The notes beneath the pieces are model-generated. The model was given only the letters and a program-made list of their open reading frames with translations, made no database searches and was not told the DNA's origin. DNA of 8,147 bases from Lachnospiraceae bacterium (GTDB lineage: Bacteria; Bacillota; Clostridia; Lachnospirales; Lachnospiraceae). Position 1 is the stretch's first letter. Each line of letters begins with the position of its first letter. The DNA is taken from assembly GCA_021199395.1 (NCBI GenBank), contig JAJQIE010000296.1, forward strand, positions 1-8,147, read 5' to 3'. Both the position numbers and the translations under genes were made by a program. Shown in pieces: positions 4,933 to 8,147 of this stretch.

Positions 4933-6753
4933 TTACTCGGCAAAGAGCGCTTCAAACTCTTCGCGGCCGATTTTTTCTTTCTCAATCAGCAGCTTTGCGC
5001 TGGCGTGAAGCACATCCATGTGCTGCGAGATCAGCTCCCTGGCTTTCTCGTGGGATTCATCGACAATCCGTTTTACTTCTTCGTCTATGAGGGACGCGAT
5101 TTCCTCCCCATAGGAGCGGGTATGAGCAAGGTCTCTTCCAATAAATACCTCACTGTCATCATTGTCGTAATTGATCAGGCCGACGCGCTCTGACATACCA
5201 TATTTGGTCACCATCGCGCGGGCAACCGCGGTCGCCTGCTTGATATCCTGGGACGCGCCCGTCGTCACATCGCCAATGATCAGTTCCTCAGCTACCCGTC
5301 CGCCGAGGCTCACGATGATGTTCTGCTCCATCTGTCCCTTTGTATTGAACATCTCATCCTTTTCCGGCAGCGGCATTGTATAGCCCGCCGCGCCGCGGCC
5401 TGTCGGGATAATGGAAATCGTATGCACCGGGCCGACGTCCGGAAGCAGATGGAACAAAATCGCATGTCCGGATTCATGGTAGGCTGTGATACGCTTTTCT
5501 TTTTCGGAAATCACGCGGCTCTTTTTCTCCGCCCCGATACCTACCTTTATAAATGCGCGGTTGATATCCGCCTGACAGATGTAAACGCGGTTCTCCTTTG
5601 CGGCCATGATCGCCGCCTCGTTCATCAGGTTTTCCAGATCTGCGCCCGTAAAGCCCGCGGTCGTCCGCGCTGTCTCGCCCAGATCCACATCGTCCGCAAG
5701 CGGTTTGCCCTTGGAATGCACCTGAAGGATCTCTTCCCTGCCCCTGATATCCGGACGTCCCACTGCCACCTGACGGTCAAACCGCCCCGGCCGCAGGATC
5801 GCGGGATCAAGGATATCTACACGGTTGGTCGCCGCCATGACAATGATACCCTCATTGACTCCGAAACCATCCATCTCTACCAGAAGCTGGTTCAGAGTCT
5901 GTTCACGCTCGTCGTGGCCGCCGCCCATACCGGTGCCGCGCCGTCTCGCTACTGCGTCAATCTCATCAATAAATACAATACAGGGCTGGTGCCGTTTCGC
6001 CTCCTCAAAGAGATCGCGCACGCGCGACGCCCCGACGCCTACAAACATTTCCACAAAGTCTGAGCCGGAAATACTGAAAAACGGTACGCCCGCTTCCCCC
6101 GCGACCGCCTTGGCAAGCAAAGTCTTTCCGGTTCCCGGAGGACCCACCAGTATCACGCCCTTGGGAATACGCGCGCCAATCTGAATGAATTTGGACGGCT
6201 CCTTCAGAAAATCAATAATCTCCTGAAGATCCTCTTTTTCCTCCTTCAGACCGGCCACATTATCAAAAGTGATACGCTTTGCGTCCGGCGTGATCATTTT
6301 TGCCCGGCTTTTCCCGAAATTCATCATTTTGGAATTACCGCCTCCGGCCTGGCGGTTCATCATGGTAAACATCACGATCATGACCGCACAGAGAATCACC
6401 GTCGGCAGCAGCCAGGTCAGCACCGCGCTTTCCCGCTCAACCTCATCGATCTCAAGCTCAATGCTGTCATATGTCTCCAGCGTCTCCTCCACAGTCTCGA
6501 CATTCAGCACATTCACGTATCTCACATCACCGGTCTCCAATACAACCTTCAAAGAGCCGGTTGGCGTCTCCTGATTGGGGGTGATACTTATCTTTACGAC
6601 CTCATCATTATCCAATGCTTCCTGCAGCTCACTGTAATTCCAGGTCTGCGCGGCCTCCAGACCGCCACGGAAGGTCATCAGAAGCACTAAAATGATCAGG
6701 ACGCCGGCAAGATACAACCCAATCCCTCTTGCATTTTTTGTCAATTCGTCCAC
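4933..6753 (-). CDS. ftsH: ATP-dependent zinc metalloprotease FtsH
   Basis: Membrane-anchored AAA+ protease that extracts and degrades damaged membrane proteins and short-lived regulators. The 606-residue protein has TM1 at about 11-28, an extracytoplasmic domain at 30-110 and TM2 at about 110-131. Walker A is GPPGTGK (204-210), the pore loop is F237-V-G, and Walker B is IVFIDE (259-264). The second region of homology (308-328) carries arginine fingers R321 and R324. The zinc site is HESGH (426-430), with D503 in GASQD as probable third ligand. All key residues are present. The start is uncertain: the GTG at 6753 has AGGAG only 2 nt away, while a TTG at 6744 (giving [12 protein letters not shown]) has it 11 nt away. 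The gene ends the tilS-hpt-ftsH cluster, 290 bp after hpt, with a repeat element between. It lacks a long C-terminal tail, within the family's normal range. Confidence 0.97.
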   Translation of the reverse strand: MDELTKNARGIGLYLAGVLIILVLLMTFRGGLEAAQTWNYSELQEALDNDEVVKISITPNQETPTGSLKVVLETGDVRYVNVLNVETVEETLETYDSIELEIDEVERESAVLTWLLPTVILCAVMIVMFTMMNRQAGGGNSKMMNFGKSRAKMITPDAKRITFDNVAGLKEEKEDLQEIIDFLKEPSKFIQIGARIPKGVILVGPPGTGKTLLAKAVAGEAGVPFFSISGSDFVEMFVGVGASRVRDLFEEAKRHQPCIVFIDEIDAVARRRGTGMGGGHDEREQTLNQLLVEMDGFGVNEGIIVMAATNRVDILDPAILRPGRFDRQVAVGRPDIRGREEILQVHSKGKPLADDVDLGETARTTAGFTGADLENLMNEAAIMAAKENRVYICQADINRAFIKVGIGAEKKSRVISEKEKRITAYHESGHAILFHLLPDVGPVHTISIIPTGRGAAGYTMPLPEKDEMFNTKGQMEQNIIVSLGGRVAEELIIGDVTTGASQDIKQATAVARAMVTKYGMSERVGLINYDNDDSEVFIGRDLAHTRSYGEEIASLIDEEVKRIVDESHEKARELISQHMDVLHASAKLLIEKEKIGREEFEALFAE

Positions 6754-6800
6754 ATCTCCTATCTATTTTTTCATTTCACTGCTGCCGGGCTTTCTCGACT

Positions 6801-6900
6801 GTCCCAAACAGCTGGTCACAGACAGATAAATCTGCTCGGTCCTGCTTTTTCCTCTCTGCTTCCTGGCTTTTTTCCCAGTCGCAAACAGCTGGCCACAGAC
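6801..6900. repeat. 23-bp direct repeat pair inside the element
   Basis: Positions 6801-6823 and 6878-6900 agree at 21 of 23 bases, sharing the core AAACAGCTGG-N-CACAGAC. The first copy includes the left terminal inverted repeat, so the second copy is an internal near-duplicate of the element end. Confidence 0.8.
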
Positions 6901-7013
6901 CGCCTGCTGGGCAGGCTATATGCCGCTGTCGCGGCCTTTGTCTGTGGCTCGCTGGGCGTCCCGCCCAGCACGAAAGGATAATCCTGACCTTTGCAGATAA
7001 ATCTGCTCGGTCC
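6823..7013. repeat. 20-bp identical direct repeat pair inside the element
   Basis: CAGATAAATCTGCTCGGTCC occurs at 6823-6842 and again at 6994-7013 without a mismatch, and similarity continues weakly beyond (GCTT, then TCC). The unit itself holds a small palindrome (CAGAT, AA, ATCTG). Together with the 23-bp pair this suggests that the element is a composite of two related units. Confidence 0.85.
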
Positions 7014-7043
7014 GGCTTATCCTTTCGCTGCTGTTTGGGACTG

Positions 7044-7571
7044 TTAGTCCGAAAATTCGACGACGCCGATAAAGGGAAGGTTCCGATATCTCTGCGCATA
7101 GTCCAGCCCATATCCGACCACAAATTCGTCCGGTATATTGAAGCAGGTATAATCCACCATTACCTGCGCAATCCGGCGCTCCGGCTTGTCGAGCAGCGTA
7201 CACAGGCGCAGGGAAGCGGGATTCCTCTTATCCAGTATATCGATCAGATAGCTCAGGGTACGGCCGGAATCAATAATATCCTCTACGATCAGCACATTTT
7301 TTCCGTCAAGCGGCTGATCCAGATCCTTTACGATCTTTACTACGCCGCTTGATTTTGTGTCATTGCCATAGCTGCTCACGGACATAAAATCCATCGTAAC
7401 GGGAACCGAGATCCGTTTTGCCAGTTCACACATAAAAAAGACAGCGCCTTTGAGCACGCAGATCAAATGAACCTCCTTACCTGCATAGTCGTCGCTGATC
7501 TGCTTCGCAATCTCAGCGATCCGCTGGTCTACCTCCTGCTCCGACAGAAGAATTTTTATTTTTTCTTTCAT
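7044..7571 (-). CDS. hpt: Hypoxanthine phosphoribosyltransferase
   Basis: Cytosolic purine salvage enzyme that joins hypoxanthine (and usually guanine) to PRPP, giving IMP or GMP and pyrophosphate. At 175 residues it has normal family length. The PRPP-binding signature VLIVEDIIDSGRTL lies at 93-106 with the acidic pair E97-D98. The LKG pyrophosphate loop is at 40-42, the mobile-loop motif SSYG at 66-69, and the base-binding region K129 plus IPDEFVVGYGLD at 146-157. AAGGAG lies 7 nt upstream of the ATG, inside tilS, and the start overlaps the tilS stop by 4 bp (ATGA), so the two are translationally coupled. The tilS-hpt-ftsH order is conserved in Firmicutes. A repeat element begins 2 bp after its stop. 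Confidence 0.97.
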   Translation of the reverse strand: MKEKIKILLSEQEVDQRIAEIAKQISDDYAGKEVHLICVLKGAVFFMCELAKRISVPVTMDFMSVSSYGNDTKSSGVVKIVKDLDQPLDGKNVLIVEDIIDSGRTLSYLIDILDKRNPASLRLCTLLDKPERRIAQVMVDYTCFNIPDEFVVGYGLDYAQRYRNLPFIGVVEFSD

Positions 7572-8147
7572 ACGTCTTCTCCTTCAGATATCTGAATTTT
7601 TATCACCTGTCCTGCTTCCTCTGTGACTTTCGCAGCTTCGCTGATCCGATAACCCACCACCCACAGAATATGAGAACCGTCCGCCACCAGCAGTACCTGA
7701 TCCCGCATGGAACGCGGAATTTTTTGGTCAATGAAATAATCCTTCAGCTTTTTGGTCCCGCCCTGTGCGTTTATGACCAGATAATCTCCGGTGCGTCTCG
7801 TCCTCAATAGCAAATTACTTTTTATTGTATCATATGAAAACCATTTCGTATACTTTTTTTCTTCCGAAATTATTTTTTTCAATTGCGGGGCATTTGGCAG
7901 CAGCTCCGTTGTCACACGGATACCTCTATAGTAAAGCTTTCCCGGAACCGGCAAAGCAACAGCATCCGGGGTGGCTTCCCATTTTCCGGTAAGCCGTATT
8001 CTTCCATACTCACGCACCGCGCGAATCCCTCCCGGCAAATCGCAGCTTCTTCCACAGTCCAATTCCGCAAGCCGCTCTAGCGTTTCCAGATGCACAGAGC
8101 CTATGTCCTTCATACTGCCCTGCGCTTCCTGATGCTCAATACCGATC
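7568..8147 (-). CDS. tilS: tRNA(Ile)-lysidine synthase TilS (partial, C-terminal part)
   Basis: TilS attaches lysine to C34 of the CAU-anticodon tRNA-Ile, changing it to read AUA codons; it is essential in most bacteria. Only the C-terminal 192 residues are here. The frame stays open from the inner ATG at 8113 to the window edge (IGIEHQEAQGS before it), so that ATG is not the true start and the ATP-pyrophosphatase domain lies outside. Two family blocks are visible: KDIGSVHLETLERL with LPGGIRAVREYGRIRL, the substrate-binding region, and TGDYLVINAQGGTKKLKDYF with the following RDQVLLVADGSHILWVVGYRIS, the TilS C-terminal domain. The gene is co-transcribed with hpt, sharing a 4-bp stop/start overlap, and by position with ftsH further downstream. 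Confidence 0.95.
   Translation of the reverse strand, partial: IGIEHQEAQGSMKDIGSVHLETLERLAELDCGRSCDLPGGIRAVREYGRIRLTGKWEATPDAVALPVPGKLYYRGIRVTTELLPNAPQLKKIISEEKKYTKWFSYDTIKSNLLLRTRRTGDYLVINAQGGTKKLKDYFIDQKIPRSMRDQVLLVADGSHILWVVGYRISEAAKVTEEAGQVIKIQISEGEDV

Larger units (their letters stand above)
6801..7041. repeat. 241-bp structured repeat element between hpt and ftsH (MITE/REP-like)
   Basis: The ends are 12-bp perfect inverted repeats, GTCCCAAACAGC (6801-6812) and GCTGTTTGGGAC (7030-7041). Inside are nested hairpins: a 9-bp stem (6892-6900/6940-6948) enclosing a 6-bp stem (6902-6907/6911-6916) and a 5-bp stem (6922-6926/6931-6935), which makes a three-way junction; an 8-bp stem with a 3-nt loop (6951-6958/6962-6969); and an 11-bp stem (6971-6981/7017-7027) enclosing a 6-bp palindrome (6993-7006). 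There are also two pairs of direct repeats. The right end lies 2 bp past the hpt stop. No transposase and no clear target duplication are visible. Frames crossing it are not recognisable proteins. It is transcribed within the hpt-ftsH message and may affect its processing; that role is inferred. Confidence 0.72.

Noticed and set aside
5422..6063. A 213-codon plus-strand frame within ftsH
   Set aside because: Shadow of the highly conserved FtsH AAA region on the other strand; no start signals or family match.
6801..7041. CRISPR array or riboswitch in the hpt-ftsH spacer
   Set aside because: Repeats occur only twice with unequal spacing, and the fold matches no riboswitch I recognise.
6776..7123. 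A 115-codon minus-strand frame across the hpt-ftsH spacer with repeated DRADLS segments
   Set aside because: It overlaps the end of hpt in another frame, and its internal repeats simply reflect the DNA direct repeats of the structured element. There is no ribosome site.

Overview
The window reads as a chromosomal segment from an anaerobic Firmicute, most likely a Clostridia/Lachnospiraceae gut-type organism. This is an inference from the tilS-hpt-ftsH order (typical of Firmicutes), AGGAGG-type ribosome sites, a TRAP sugar-acid type operon and a DUF3791/DUF3990 small-gene cassette. No rRNA, tRNA, CRISPR array or insertion sequence with a transposase was seen.

Left part (1-3571, minus strand): an uptake and oxidation operon. 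A consensus sigma-A promoter (TTGACA, 17 bp, TAATAT) is followed directly by a 26-bp near-perfect palindrome over the expected transcription start, then a zinc-dependent medium-chain dehydrogenase, dctP, dctQ and dctM. dctM runs off the left edge. The dehydrogenase resembles hexonate dehydrogenases of the LgoD/RspB group, so the likely job is import of a sugar acid or similar carboxylate by the TRAP transporter and its oxidation inside the cell, derepressed by substrate. The exact substrate cannot be read from the sequence.

Middle part (3572-4932): a more AT-rich island on the plus strand. It has its own promoter and three small genes that overlap by 4 bp at each junction: a DUF3791 protein, a DUF3990 protein (ADP-ribosyltransferase-like family) and a small acidic protein that starts with TTG. 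The DUF3990 gene is broken. Its N-terminal and C-terminal family motifs are both present but in different frames, and the middle is missing. After the cassette come a possible HTH-gene scrap, a strong bidirectional terminator, a minus-strand extended -10 promoter that could make a roughly 95-nt RNA ending at that terminator, and an inverted repeat.

Right part (4933-8147, minus strand): the housekeeping cluster tilS (partial), hpt and ftsH. tilS and hpt overlap by 4 bp. Between hpt and ftsH sits a 241-bp, highly structured, non-coding element bounded by 12-bp inverted repeats and containing internal direct repeats and at least five nested hairpins. It looks like a miniature mobile or REP-type repeat that has become part of the operon transcript.

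The most notable items are the broken DUF3791/DUF3990 cassette, the structured repeat between hpt and ftsH, and the operator over the dehydrogenase/TRAP promoter.
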